Of a DNA stretch of 64,000 nt, positions 17,679 to 25,713 are shown piece by piece (positions within the stretch are counted from its first letter, which is position 1; each line of letters begins with the position of its first letter). Under the pieces are notes generated by a model, which saw only the letters and a program-made list of their open reading frames with translations, was not told where the DNA came from and did not search any database. Both the position numbers and the translations under genes were made by a program. The stretch spans positions 1 to 64,000 of the forward strand of contig JAJDAZ010000005.1 in the NCBI GenBank assembly GCA_029261595.1, given 5' to 3'. The stretch comes from Nitrospinaceae bacterium. Lineage in GTDB: Bacteria; Nitrospinota; Nitrospinia; Nitrospinales; VA-1.

Positions 17679-18131
17679 ATGGACAGTTCATCAATCAATC
17701 CTGTAAAGGGACCCGACATTCAACCGGCAAAACCGCCGGCAACCGCGGAAAAATCCGCATCGAGCACCTCTTCCGTAGAGGTAAAGGCTCCTGCCAAGGA
17801 CACCGTGTCCTTGTCGTCTGCCGCCAAAAGTGCCCTTGAAAGTGGTGCTCCAGAAGGGAACCAGGAGGCCGCGTCGCCTGAGGCGAAGCCGGTAAACACG
17901 GCCCCGGAGGCGGACCGCTCGAAAAACGCAAGTAATGACCCTGGTTTGGATAAAAGCCGCCAGTTATCGGTGACCGAGGGCAACGACGTGGTGCTTAAAA
18001 TAGTCGACAATCAAACCAAGGAAGTGGTCAAGCAAATTCCCTCGAAAGAGGAGCTTGATTTAAAGACAGCTATCCGCGAGGGAGCAGACAATATTTCCCC
18101 TGAAAGTACCTCGACGGACGAACTGATCTAA
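17679..18131 (+). CDS. FlaG-like flagellar protein
   Basis: 150 residues. The N-terminal two thirds are disordered, rich in Ser, Ala, Pro and Lys, with DTVSLSSAAKSAL near 46-58. The C-terminal third, 'VVLKIVDNQTKEVVKQIPSKEELDL', is the FlaG signature, a short beta hairpin ending in the QIP(S/P)xE motif. FlaG family members influence filament length or glycosylated-filament behaviour in several bacteria; the molecular role is poorly defined. The DTVSLSS string also occurs near the start of FlgM, but FlgM lacks the QIP tail. The gene is 7.8 kb from the flagellar block, alone. Confidence 0.75.
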   Translation: MDSSSINPVKGPDIQPAKPPATAEKSASSTSSVEVKAPAKDTVSLSSAAKSALESGAPEGNQEAASPEAKPVNTAPEADRSKNASNDPGLDKSRQLSVTEGNDVVLKIVDNQTKEVVKQIPSKEELDLKTAIREGADNISPESTSTDELI

Positions 18132-18206
18132 CACCTGGGCGGGTTTATTTCACCTGGTTTGTCACCCGCCCCTCCAGCCTGGTCGAAGCCTTGTCCGGGC
18201 CGCTCT

Positions 18207-18770
18207 CTACCCCGCACCCATGGAGTTCATGAACCGGGTCTTGATTTCCTCCGGAGTGTGAGTCACCCGGCCCGTTTTCGGGTCAAAATCCGGCTCCACT
18301 TTAATCAGTAAAAATCCCGGTCCCTTGCCGTCCATCAATTTCTTAAAGGCCGGTTTGATCTCCTCCTTTTTCGTTACCCTGAACGCCATCGGATACCCCG
18401 AGCTTTTTGCCACCTCTTCCAGCGGGATCGTCCCCGACAGGGATTTCTGGCTGCCGGTGGACTCATACACCTGATTGTCGAAAACGATGTGCACCATGTT
18501 TTTAGGAGCGGTGGCGGCGATCATCGCAAGCGTCCCCATCGACATCAGCACATTGCCGTCGCCATCAAAGACGATGACCTTTTTATCCGGCTGGCACAAA
18601 GCCACACCCAGCCCGATGGAGGAAGCCAGCCCCATCGACCCGATCATATAAAAATTGGCTTCGCGGTCCTGTTGTTGGAAGGATTCCCGGCAGATGTAGC
18701 CGTTGGCGTGCACCACCGGTTCGCCTTTCAGTAAAGGGATTATTTCCTTAAACGCCTCAGTGCCTTTCAT
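18207..18770 (-). CDS. ThDP-dependent decarboxylase, beta subunit (sulfopyruvate/phosphonopyruvate decarboxylase type)
   Basis: 187 residues forming only the cofactor (PP) domain of a thiamine-diphosphate enzyme. The ThDP/Mg motif starts at FDGDGNVLMSMGTL and closes with VHIVFDNQVYEST, the GDG-(about 25)-DNQ pattern. The C-terminus 'GPGFLLIKVEPDF' is typical of ComE and phosphonopyruvate decarboxylase C-terminal halves. It must pair with the PYR-domain subunit encoded just upstream, which it overlaps by 14 bases. The reaction would be decarboxylation of 3-sulfopyruvate or 3-phosphonopyruvate to the aldehyde; the sequence does not decide which, and no PEP mutase or ComA-C gene is in the window. 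Confidence 0.85.
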   Translation of the reverse strand: MKGTEAFKEIIPLLKGEPVVHANGYICRESFQQQDREANFYMIGSMGLASSIGLGVALCQPDKKVIVFDGDGNVLMSMGTLAMIAATAPKNMVHIVFDNQVYESTGSQKSLSGTIPLEEVAKSSGYPMAFRVTKKEEIKPAFKKLMDGKGPGFLLIKVEPDFDPKTGRVTHTPEEIKTRFMNSMGAG

Positions 18771-19254
18771 CGAATATCCCTTTCTTGACCAGAAGCGTGA
18801 ACGGGAGACCTTCTTTTATTTTAAGCATTGCCTGTTGCAAAACGTCCTGGTGATTTTCCGGGGTGAGGACCGCGAAATCCATGCCGGCGGTTTTTAATAG
18901 GTCCTCGTTAATTTCTCCCATGATGATATGTTCGGGCGCATCCTTGCCGCCGCATCCGCGCCAGCTCATGATCACCAGCGTGGGAATTTTATAAATCAGG
19001 TTGAGGGAAGTGAATGCATTCAAACAATAGCCCAGGCCGGAGTTCTGCATCAGCAGGACGGGCAACGACCCCGCCATATAGGCGCCTGCGCACAGCCCGA
19101 CCGCGGCGTCCTCGCGAACGGCAGGGATGTAAGGCGCCTCGCCGGATTCCTCCAGGCAGGCGATCAAACCGGAAAGCAGGGAGCAGGGGACGCCGGTGAA
19201 AAAGTTGAATCCGTTATCGGTCAACCGGTCGATGAAACTTTGCGATGACAACAT
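18757..19254 (-). CDS. ThDP-dependent decarboxylase, alpha subunit (PYR domain)
   Basis: 165 residues matching the N-terminal PYR domain of sulfopyruvate/phosphonopyruvate decarboxylases: 'FFTGVPCSLLSGL' near 18-30, 'VREDAAVGLCAGAYMAG' near 46-62, which holds the Glu that activates the thiazolium ring, and 'LLMQNSGLGYCLNAFTSL' near 67-84. The two-polypeptide arrangement resembles ComD/ComE rather than the single-chain Ppd of most phosphonate clusters. The 14-base overlap with the beta gene implies balanced synthesis. Upstream on the same strand lie an epimerase and pyruvate phosphate dikinase, with a palindromic repeat in between. Confidence 0.85.
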   Translation of the reverse strand: MLSSQSFIDRLTDNGFNFFTGVPCSLLSGLIACLEESGEAPYIPAVREDAAVGLCAGAYMAGSLPVLLMQNSGLGYCLNAFTSLNLIYKIPTLVIMSWRGCGGKDAPEHIIMGEINEDLLKTAGMDFAVLTPENHQDVLQQAMLKIKEGLPFTLLVKKGIFDERH

Positions 19255-19280
19255 AGTTAAATAAATTTTCCAAGGGATGA

Positions 19281-19325
19281 CCAGCCTGTGGGCTGAACCA
19301 AATATTAACGGTAGATGGGTTTATT
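19281..19325 (+). repeat. Palindromic intergenic repeat, copy C
   Basis: This copy reads CCAGCCTGTGGGCTG (a CAGCC/GGCTG stem), six bases, then ATATTAACGGTAGATGGGTTTAT. It shares with copies A (59298) and B (63254) the skeleton CCAGC-stem, ATATTnACG and GATGGGTTnAT. It lies between the decarboxylase alpha-subunit gene and the epimerase gene. Confidence 0.7.
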
Positions 19326-19399
19326 ATTTTCAGGGCCTCTGGAAGCGTCAGACCCAGGCTTTCTGCCGCATTGCAGGCTTTTCCTCCTGCGTCGCAGGT

Positions 19400-20329
19400 T
19401 TACCAGGTCTGGACGGACCGCTCTCCGCCGTACTCTGTCTGCAGTTTGTGGAGAAGCTTGATGTATTCAACGATGGCTTCCTGGCCCTTGAACTCAACGC
19501 CGAGGTCTTTAGCCGCCTGATTGGACATGGGCACGCCCTTATCACCCATGATGCCTTCCGCTTCGCCGAAGGATTCAATGGTTTCGGCGATCATTTTTCC
19601 AAGATCAAGGTTGTGAATGTGGCCGTCCACCAGATGATAAATTTTCCCCGCCGCGTCTTTATTGCCCAGAACATTTTCTATGGCCTGGCACACCGCATCG
19701 ACCGAAACGTATTTGGTGCTTCCCTTGAGATCGACGTTGTAGTTGGTCGCTAGAAAATCGACCGTCTGGAACCATTCCGACTTGTCAATCGCCGGCCGTA
19801 CCCCGTAGATGGTGACCGGGCGCAGGATCGTGACGTCGAAGGCGCGGCCCTTGAAATAGCTGTGGCTGAACGATTCGATGGAGGATTTGATGGCTCCGTA
19901 AAGACTGCTGGGACGCACTGGGTGGTTTTCATCCAGGGGATTGGACTCATCGACGCCGGGCAGAACTTCGCCAAAAACGGCGCAGGCGCTCATCGCCACG
20001 AATTGCTTCACTTTCGCCTTTTTGGACGCTTCCAGAAGATCGAAGGTGCCGTCGACGTTCACCCGGACCAGTTCGTCCGCCGTCTGCACAGGCCCCGGAA
20101 AATGCGCCAGGTGGATCACCACATCGGCGTCTTCCACCAGCTTGGCGAGCGATTCCTTATCTTCCAGGCCGCCGATGATGTAGTCCACCTCCTCGTAAGG
20201 TTTGAGGTGATCGACGATGCTGTCCTCGCGGATCAGGGCTTTAACTTTGTGATTTTTGCCTTCCTCGGACAATCGTTTTATTAAATGGGACCCCACCAGA
20301 CCGGTGATCCCTGTGAGTGCGATATTCAT
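19400..20329 (-). CDS. NAD-dependent epimerase/dehydratase (extended SDR)
   Basis: 309 residues. The nucleotide-binding motif GITGLVGSH is at the very start and the catalytic tyrosine pair is YGAIK (the YxxxK motif) with an upstream 'MSACAVFGE' serine segment. This is the extended short-chain dehydrogenase fold used by UDP-sugar epimerases and dehydratases, but the sugar-binding half is too divergent for me to name a substrate. The ATG at 20329 is preceded by GGAGG at the right distance, so I drop a four-residue extension. It lies between the decarboxylase pair and ppdK on the same strand. Confidence 0.8.
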   Translation of the reverse strand: MNIALTGITGLVGSHLIKRLSEEGKNHKVKALIREDSIVDHLKPYEEVDYIIGGLEDKESLAKLVEDADVVIHLAHFPGPVQTADELVRVNVDGTFDLLEASKKAKVKQFVAMSACAVFGEVLPGVDESNPLDENHPVRPSSLYGAIKSSIESFSHSYFKGRAFDVTILRPVTIYGVRPAIDKSEWFQTVDFLATNYNVDLKGSTKYVSVDAVCQAIENVLGNKDAAGKIYHLVDGHIHNLDLGKMIAETIESFGEAEGIMGDKGVPMSNQAAKDLGVEFKGQEAIVEYIKLLHKLQTEYGGERSVQTW

Positions 20330-20572
20330 TGATGCCTCCAATTATTTGCCGGCTGGATGCCCCGAAACGGGTGCGATCGAGCCAAATTCCAACCCGATGC
20401 GGGCCGGATGAATCAGCCTGCCTTGACCAGACGGGGAGTTGTGTAAGTAAATGATAGAACGGGCTATTATGAAAACAGACGGGTTTGAAGTCAACCACCT
20501 TTTTCTCCGGTGGGAGATGCAAAGGCTCCCGATCACCTGCGGACTTTTGTCCAGAGGTTCTTTTTGGCCCTA

Positions 20573-23200
20573 TCAGCGGTGTTTGATGGAAGCCTGCGCG
20601 GCGGCCAGAATAGCGGTTGGAACACGGTAGGGTGAGCAACTGACGTAATCGAGCCCCAGGGTATGAAAAAACTCAATGGATTGGGGGTCGCCTCCATGTT
20701 CTCCGCAGACCCCGAGATGCAGGTCGGGATTCACCGGTTTGCCCTTTTCCACGGCGATTTTTAACAGGGGGCCCACGCCGACCCGGTCTATCGTCACAAA
20801 AGGATCTTTTTCCAGCACCCCCTGCTCCAGATAATCCGAAAGAAAACTGCCGGCGTCATCCCGGCTCAGCCCGAATGTGGTCTGAGTCAGGTCGTTGGTT
20901 CCAAAGGAGAAAAAATCCGCTTCTTTGGCGATTTCATCCGCGGTCAACGCCGCCCTCGGCAATTCGATCATGGTTCCAATTTTATAAGGCAACTTCACTT
21001 CCGCTTTTTCGATGACTTCCTGGGCCACCTCCATCGTCTCGTCCTTCACCTTTTTGAATTCGTTCACATGCCCGACCAGAGGAATCATGATCTCCGGAAA
21101 CACTTTCACGCCCTTTTTGACCAGTTTGCAGGCGGCTTCAATGATGGCGCGGGTCTGCATCCGGTAAATTTCGGGAAACACGATGCCCAACCGGCACCCT
21201 CTAAGACCCAGCATGGGGTTGGTCTCGCGCATGGAACCGATTTTTTTGACCAGCGCGGTTTGCGACAGTTTCATTTCCTTTGCCAGGATTTTGATCTCTT
21301 TGGACGTGTTGGGTAGAAATTCATGCAGGGGCGGGTCCAAGAGGCGAATGGTGACCGGCAGTCCCTCCATGACCTTGAAGATCTGGGTGAAATCACCCCG
21401 CTGAATCGGAAGCAGTTTTTTCAGGGTCTCCGCCTGCTTCTTCGGGTCATCGGTCAGGATCATCTTGCGCACCAGAAGAATGCGATCCTCCTCAAAAAAC
21501 ATGTGTTCGGTGCGGCACAGGCCAATGCCCTCGGCGCCAAAATCCCGCGCCACAAAAGCGTCGTGCGGGGTGTCCGCATTGGCCCTTATTTTAAGAGTGC
21601 GGGTTTCTCCGGCCCAATTCATCATCCGCGTGATATTGCTGGAGTGGCGGGGCCGGATCAGAGGGACGGTTCCCTGCATGATGCGGCCGGTGGTGCCGTC
21701 CAGCGTGATGGTTTCCAGTTCCTTGATCGGCGTTCCATTCAACGTGCATTTCTTTTTCTTCATATCCACATCGAGGTCCGAACAGCCCGAAACGCAGGGT
21801 TTGCCCATGGACCGGGCGACCACGGCGGCGTGAGAGGTCATCCCTCCCTTGGCGGTCAGGATCCCCTGGGCCACGCTCATTCCGTGGATATCTTCGGGGG
21901 AGGTTTCCATGCGCACCAGAATGATCCGTTCTTTTTTCTCGGCCAATTCCTGCGCCCGTTCGGGCGTGAACACCACTTTTCCGGTGGCGGCTCCTGGGGA
22001 GGCGCCGAGACCCTTGGCCAGGGCCTTAACCTTGGCTTTCGCATCGATCGTGGGATGAAATACATGGTCGATCTGGTCCGCCGGAATGCGCATCAGGGCT
22101 TCCTGTTTACTGATCAACCCTTCATGGACCATGTCCATGGCGGTTTTGATCGCCGCGGATACCGTGCGTTTTCCGGAGCGCGTCTGCAACATATACAGGT
22201 GGTCGTTTTCTATGGTGAACTCCAGGTCCTGCATGTCGCGGTAATGATTCTCCAGCTTTTGATACACGCCGACCAGGGAGCCGTAGGCTTCCGGCATCTC
22301 CGCTTCCAGTTCGGAAATGGGGTTTGGCGTGCGGATTCCCGCTACCACATCCTCCCCCTGAGCGTTGATCAGGTATTCTCCGTAAAATTTCTTTTCTCCG
22401 GTCGCCGGATTGCGGGTGAAAGCCACGCCAGTAGCAGAGGTCGGGCCCATATTGCCGAAGACCATGGCCTGCACCGTGACCGCCGTTCCCCAGTCGTTGG
22501 GGATACTGTTTAACTTGCGGTAGGTGATGGCGCGCGGCGTGTTCCAGGAATGAAAGACTGCCTGAATGGCCTTTTTCAACTGGGCCATCGGGTCGTCCGG
22601 AAACTCTTCACGGACGCTCTTTTTGATGAGCGTGCGGAATTGATTGATGATGGATTGCAGGTTTTGCGCAGTGAGGTCGGTGTCGAAATGAATATTCAGT
22701 TTCTTTTTCTTTTGCTCAAGAAGGGCTTCGAATTTTCCACCTTCGACCCCCAGGGCTACATTGCCGAACATGGCGATGAAACGGCGGTAACAATCGAGGG
22801 CGAATCGGGTGTCCGAGGTCAGGGCCCCAAGGCCCAAAGCGGTTTCTTCGTTTAACCCCAGATTCAAAATCGTGTCCATCATCCCCGGCATGGACACCCT
22901 GGCCCCCGAGCGCACCGAAAGAAGCAGGGGGGCGGATGCGCCGCCGAATTTTTTTTCCAGGGATTTTTCCAGTTCGGCCAGGTGATCCAGTATCTCTCCC
23001 CACAGTTTGCGGGGCAGTTTGTTGCCGGAATCGAAGTAAAGCAGGCAGGCTTCGGTGGTGATGGTGAATCCCGGCGGGACAGAGATGCCCAAAGAGGCCA
23101 TTTCAGCCAGGTTGGCGCCTTTGCCTCCCAGAAGGTCCTTCATGTCTGCGTTGCCTTCGGTCAGGGAATTGCCAAAGGAATAAACGTATTTTTTTTCCAT
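20573..23200 (-). CDS. ppdK: Pyruvate, phosphate dikinase
   Basis: 875 residues, full length. Domains in order: an N-terminal ATP-grasp domain beginning with 'LLGGKGANLAEMASLGISVPPGFTI'; the phosphohistidine swivel domain with GGMTSHAAVVARSMGKPCV; and the C-terminal PEP/pyruvate TIM barrel with 'GLCRTEHMFF', 'MLGLRGCRLGI' and GTNDLTQTTFG. The enzyme interconverts pyruvate, ATP and Pi with PEP, AMP and PPi. In an autotroph it would feed gluconeogenesis. AAGGAA precedes the ATG. It precedes the epimerase and decarboxylase genes on the same strand, but gaps of 240 bases and a repeat make a single operon uncertain. Confidence 0.95.
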   Translation of the reverse strand: MEKKYVYSFGNSLTEGNADMKDLLGGKGANLAEMASLGISVPPGFTITTEACLLYFDSGNKLPRKLWGEILDHLAELEKSLEKKFGGASAPLLLSVRSGARVSMPGMMDTILNLGLNEETALGLGALTSDTRFALDCYRRFIAMFGNVALGVEGGKFEALLEQKKKKLNIHFDTDLTAQNLQSIINQFRTLIKKSVREEFPDDPMAQLKKAIQAVFHSWNTPRAITYRKLNSIPNDWGTAVTVQAMVFGNMGPTSATGVAFTRNPATGEKKFYGEYLINAQGEDVVAGIRTPNPISELEAEMPEAYGSLVGVYQKLENHYRDMQDLEFTIENDHLYMLQTRSGKRTVSAAIKTAMDMVHEGLISKQEALMRIPADQIDHVFHPTIDAKAKVKALAKGLGASPGAATGKVVFTPERAQELAEKKERIILVRMETSPEDIHGMSVAQGILTAKGGMTSHAAVVARSMGKPCVSGCSDLDVDMKKKKCTLNGTPIKELETITLDGTTGRIMQGTVPLIRPRHSSNITRMMNWAGETRTLKIRANADTPHDAFVARDFGAEGIGLCRTEHMFFEEDRILLVRKMILTDDPKKQAETLKKLLPIQRGDFTQIFKVMEGLPVTIRLLDPPLHEFLPNTSKEIKILAKEMKLSQTALVKKIGSMRETNPMLGLRGCRLGIVFPEIYRMQTRAIIEAACKLVKKGVKVFPEIMIPLVGHVNEFKKVKDETMEVAQEVIEKAEVKLPYKIGTMIELPRAALTADEIAKEADFFSFGTNDLTQTTFGLSRDDAGSFLSDYLEQGVLEKDPFVTIDRVGVGPLLKIAVEKGKPVNPDLHLGVCGEHGGDPQSIEFFHTLGLDYVSCSPYRVPTAILAAAQASIKHR

Positions 23201-23386
23201 TTCCTTATAGATCGGGTCTCAAAAGGACGCCGTTATGGATCTAAAGAGCGGTAGATCCCTATTACAAAAGAGTTATGGAGATTAGCGAACCCCACTTCTG
23301 ATTTCAATCTTTTTAAAGGGAAAAATTAAAATTTTGCCGAAAATCGTGCGGATGCCGGGATTAGCCCGGGGTGGCTCAGGCAATAT

Positions 23387-25468
23387 CTACTTTTTTAAAG
23401 CCCCTTTGACCACGATTTTGGAGAAATCGGCGATGTCGCCAAACAGGCGGGAAATGCCATACAGAAGGTGCAGTCGGTTTTTCCGCAAAGCGTCGTCTTC
23501 CACCATCACCATGACCTGGTCGAAGAAATCATCGACCGCCACTTTGATCCCGACAATTTTTTCCAGGGCCTGGGCGAATTTCTTTTCCGCCACCAGCGTT
23601 TGCACAGGTTCTTTAATTTTGAGGTACTGGGCGTACAGGGCCGCCTCCGCAGGGTTGCCCAACAACTCGGGCTTTATTTCTCCCGGAGCGTCTTCGGTCA
23701 GGATACTCACCACCCGCCTGAAGGCCACGGCCAGGGGCTCAAAATGGGGGAGTTGCTTTAAATCGGCCAGTGCCAGCGCTTTCTGCCTTACATCCGCCAG
23801 GGAGTCGATTCCGGTGGACAGCACCGCGTCGATGGCGTCGTAGGGAACCCCCTCTTCCGTGAGCAGGCTTTTGAACCGCTGGGAAAAAAGATCCACCGCA
23901 TGTTGACGGATTTCCTCCGGCGAAAGTTTGATTTTTTGCCCGAGCTGGTGGATTCCGGCGTCGATCAATTCATACAGGGAAACCTGCCAGCCTCCGGCCA
24001 GCACGATCTGGATGATGCCCAGGGCGTGACGCCTCAGCCCGTAGGGGTCTTCCGAACCGGAAGGGATCAAGCCCACGCCGATGCACCCTAAAATGGTGTC
24101 CAGCTTGTCGGCAATGGCCACCACAGAGCCCACGGGACTTTCAGGAAGCTCATCGCCCGCGAACGCCGGACGGTAATGTTCTTTGATCCCCTGGGCCACC
24201 TCGTTAGCTTCGCCTGAAAGGGAGGCGTAATAACCTCCCATGATGCCCTGTAATTCGGGGAATTCATAAACCATCTGGCTGACCAGATCGGCTTTGCACA
24301 GGCGGCAGGCGCGCTCTACCTGTGCTTGTTTTAGAGGACAGACCTGCTGGGCCAGCCGGTCGGCCAATGCGGAAAACCGCGTCATTTTTTCGTAGGAGGT
24401 GCCCAGTTTTTTTTGAAACACCACCCCCTTTAATTCTTCGACAAAATCCTCCAGGTTTTGCTTACGGTCTTCTTCAAAGAAAAATCGGGCGTCTTCCAGC
24501 CGGGCTTTCAAAACCCTTTCGTTGCCTTTTTGGATGGCATCGCCCGAATCCGTGGTCATATTGCTGATGGCGATGAAGTGCGGCAGCAGTTTGCCGCCAG
24601 GAGCGCTGACGGGGAAATATTTTTGATGATGCTTCATGGTCATCACCAGAAGCTCCTTGGGCAACTCCAGATATTTGGGATCGTAGTCTCCCAGGACCCC
24701 CACCGGGTATTCCACCAGATTCGCCACCTGGTTGAGCAAAGCGGGGTCATCCTCCACGACCCCATCCACCTGTCGGGCCAGGGCCTTCACCTGCCCGGCA
24801 ATCTGCTGTTTGCGCGCTTCGGGTTGTACGGCTAAAAAATGCTCTTCGCACCCTTTAAGATAAGATCCCAGGTTCTGAACCTGAAAAGCGGATGGCCTGA
24901 GAAACCGGTGACCGTAGGAAAGGCCGCCGCTTGGGATGCCGTCCAATTCGAAATTGAGGGTCTTTTCTCCCAGCAGGGCGGCGATCCAGTGAATGGGCCG
25001 GGCAAAAGCGATGGTTTTGTCCCGCCAGCGCATTTTTTTTGGGAACGGGATGCTTCCTATCAGTTTCGGAAGAAAAGCATTCAGGAGATCGTATGTGGTT
25101 TGCCCCTTGTTTTCGACCCTGGCGCACACCACCTCTCCCTTGGCAGTGGTTTGAACGGTGAGGTCGGAAACATCCACCCCCTTGCCACGGGCAAAACCCA
25201 TAGCGGCTTTGGTCGGGTTTCCGCCGACATCGTAAGCGGCCTTGACATTGGGACCAAGGTGCGTTTCTACAATATCTTTCTGGCAATCCTCCACATTTTG
25301 AAACGCGATGGCCAGGCGGCGGGGAGTGCCCAGAGTCTGCCCTTCATCCGCCCGGATACGATTTTTTTCGAAAAAGGCGGTCAACTCCCGGTTCATGGAG
25401 TTTAAGGCGGGCTCGAGGTATCCGGCGGGGATTTCTTCACTGCCGATTTCTAAAAAAAATTCCGTCAT
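23387..25468 (-). CDS. glyS: Glycyl-tRNA synthetase beta subunit
   Basis: 693 residues, normal for GlyS. The start 'EFFLEIGSEEIPAGYLEPAL' and the 'LGTPRRLAIAFQNV' segment are family hallmarks. The HD-like middle region is 'GNERVLKARLEDARFFFEED' with 'YPVGVLGDYD' before it, and the C-terminus (DALR-type) contains 'FFDQVMVMVEDDALRKNRLHLLYGI'. It pairs with GlyQ in an alpha2beta2 enzyme charging tRNA-Gly. In most genomes glyQ and glyS are adjacent; here glyQ lies 2.7 kb away with an opposite-strand STAND gene between. Confidence 0.95.
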   Translation of the reverse strand: MTEFFLEIGSEEIPAGYLEPALNSMNRELTAFFEKNRIRADEGQTLGTPRRLAIAFQNVEDCQKDIVETHLGPNVKAAYDVGGNPTKAAMGFARGKGVDVSDLTVQTTAKGEVVCARVENKGQTTYDLLNAFLPKLIGSIPFPKKMRWRDKTIAFARPIHWIAALLGEKTLNFELDGIPSGGLSYGHRFLRPSAFQVQNLGSYLKGCEEHFLAVQPEARKQQIAGQVKALARQVDGVVEDDPALLNQVANLVEYPVGVLGDYDPKYLELPKELLVMTMKHHQKYFPVSAPGGKLLPHFIAISNMTTDSGDAIQKGNERVLKARLEDARFFFEEDRKQNLEDFVEELKGVVFQKKLGTSYEKMTRFSALADRLAQQVCPLKQAQVERACRLCKADLVSQMVYEFPELQGIMGGYYASLSGEANEVAQGIKEHYRPAFAGDELPESPVGSVVAIADKLDTILGCIGVGLIPSGSEDPYGLRRHALGIIQIVLAGGWQVSLYELIDAGIHQLGQKIKLSPEEIRQHAVDLFSQRFKSLLTEEGVPYDAIDAVLSTGIDSLADVRQKALALADLKQLPHFEPLAVAFRRVVSILTEDAPGEIKPELLGNPAEAALYAQYLKIKEPVQTLVAEKKFAQALEKIVGIKVAVDDFFDQVMVMVEDDALRKNRLHLLYGISRLFGDIADFSKIVVKGALKK

Positions 25469-25641
25469 AAAAAGTCACATTTTCCTTTTGGGAGGGGGTG
25501 AAAAGGGTGCTCAAGAAAATATATTTAATCTGGGGCTTGCACTTTTGAGTGTAACATAAGATCATGTAAGAGAAGGGTATGTATCAAATAACTCCTTTTA
25601 AGTCAAATAACTGGAAGGAAGCCGAGTTTGGTTTCCCTTTG

Positions 25642-25676
25642 TTGCCGCAGCCGGTGGCATGCGGCAATTGTTTTGC
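25642..25676 (+). promoter_or_regulatory. Stem-loop upstream of the STAND gene
   Basis: TTGCCGCA (25642-25649) and TGCGGCAA (25660-25667) form a perfect 8-bp inverted repeat with a 10-base loop, followed by TTGTTTTG. It ends about 46 bases before the ATG at 25714. It could be a terminator-like attenuator in the leader or a terminator for an undetected transcript. Confidence 0.45.
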
Positions 25677-25713
25677 CCGTTTAAATAGCGCCGCCTGAAA
25701 AAACCGTTTTAAT

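Noticed and set aside
17679..18131. FlgM (anti-sigma-28) for the FlaG-like gene
   Set aside because: The DTVSLSS string fits both, but the C-terminal IVDNQTKEVVKQIP segment is FlaG and the FlgM sigma-binding helices are missing.
21323..22513. 396-codon plus-strand open frame opposite ppdK
   Set aside because: It is a mirror frame of the conserved dikinase gene, with His/Gly-rich nonsense composition.
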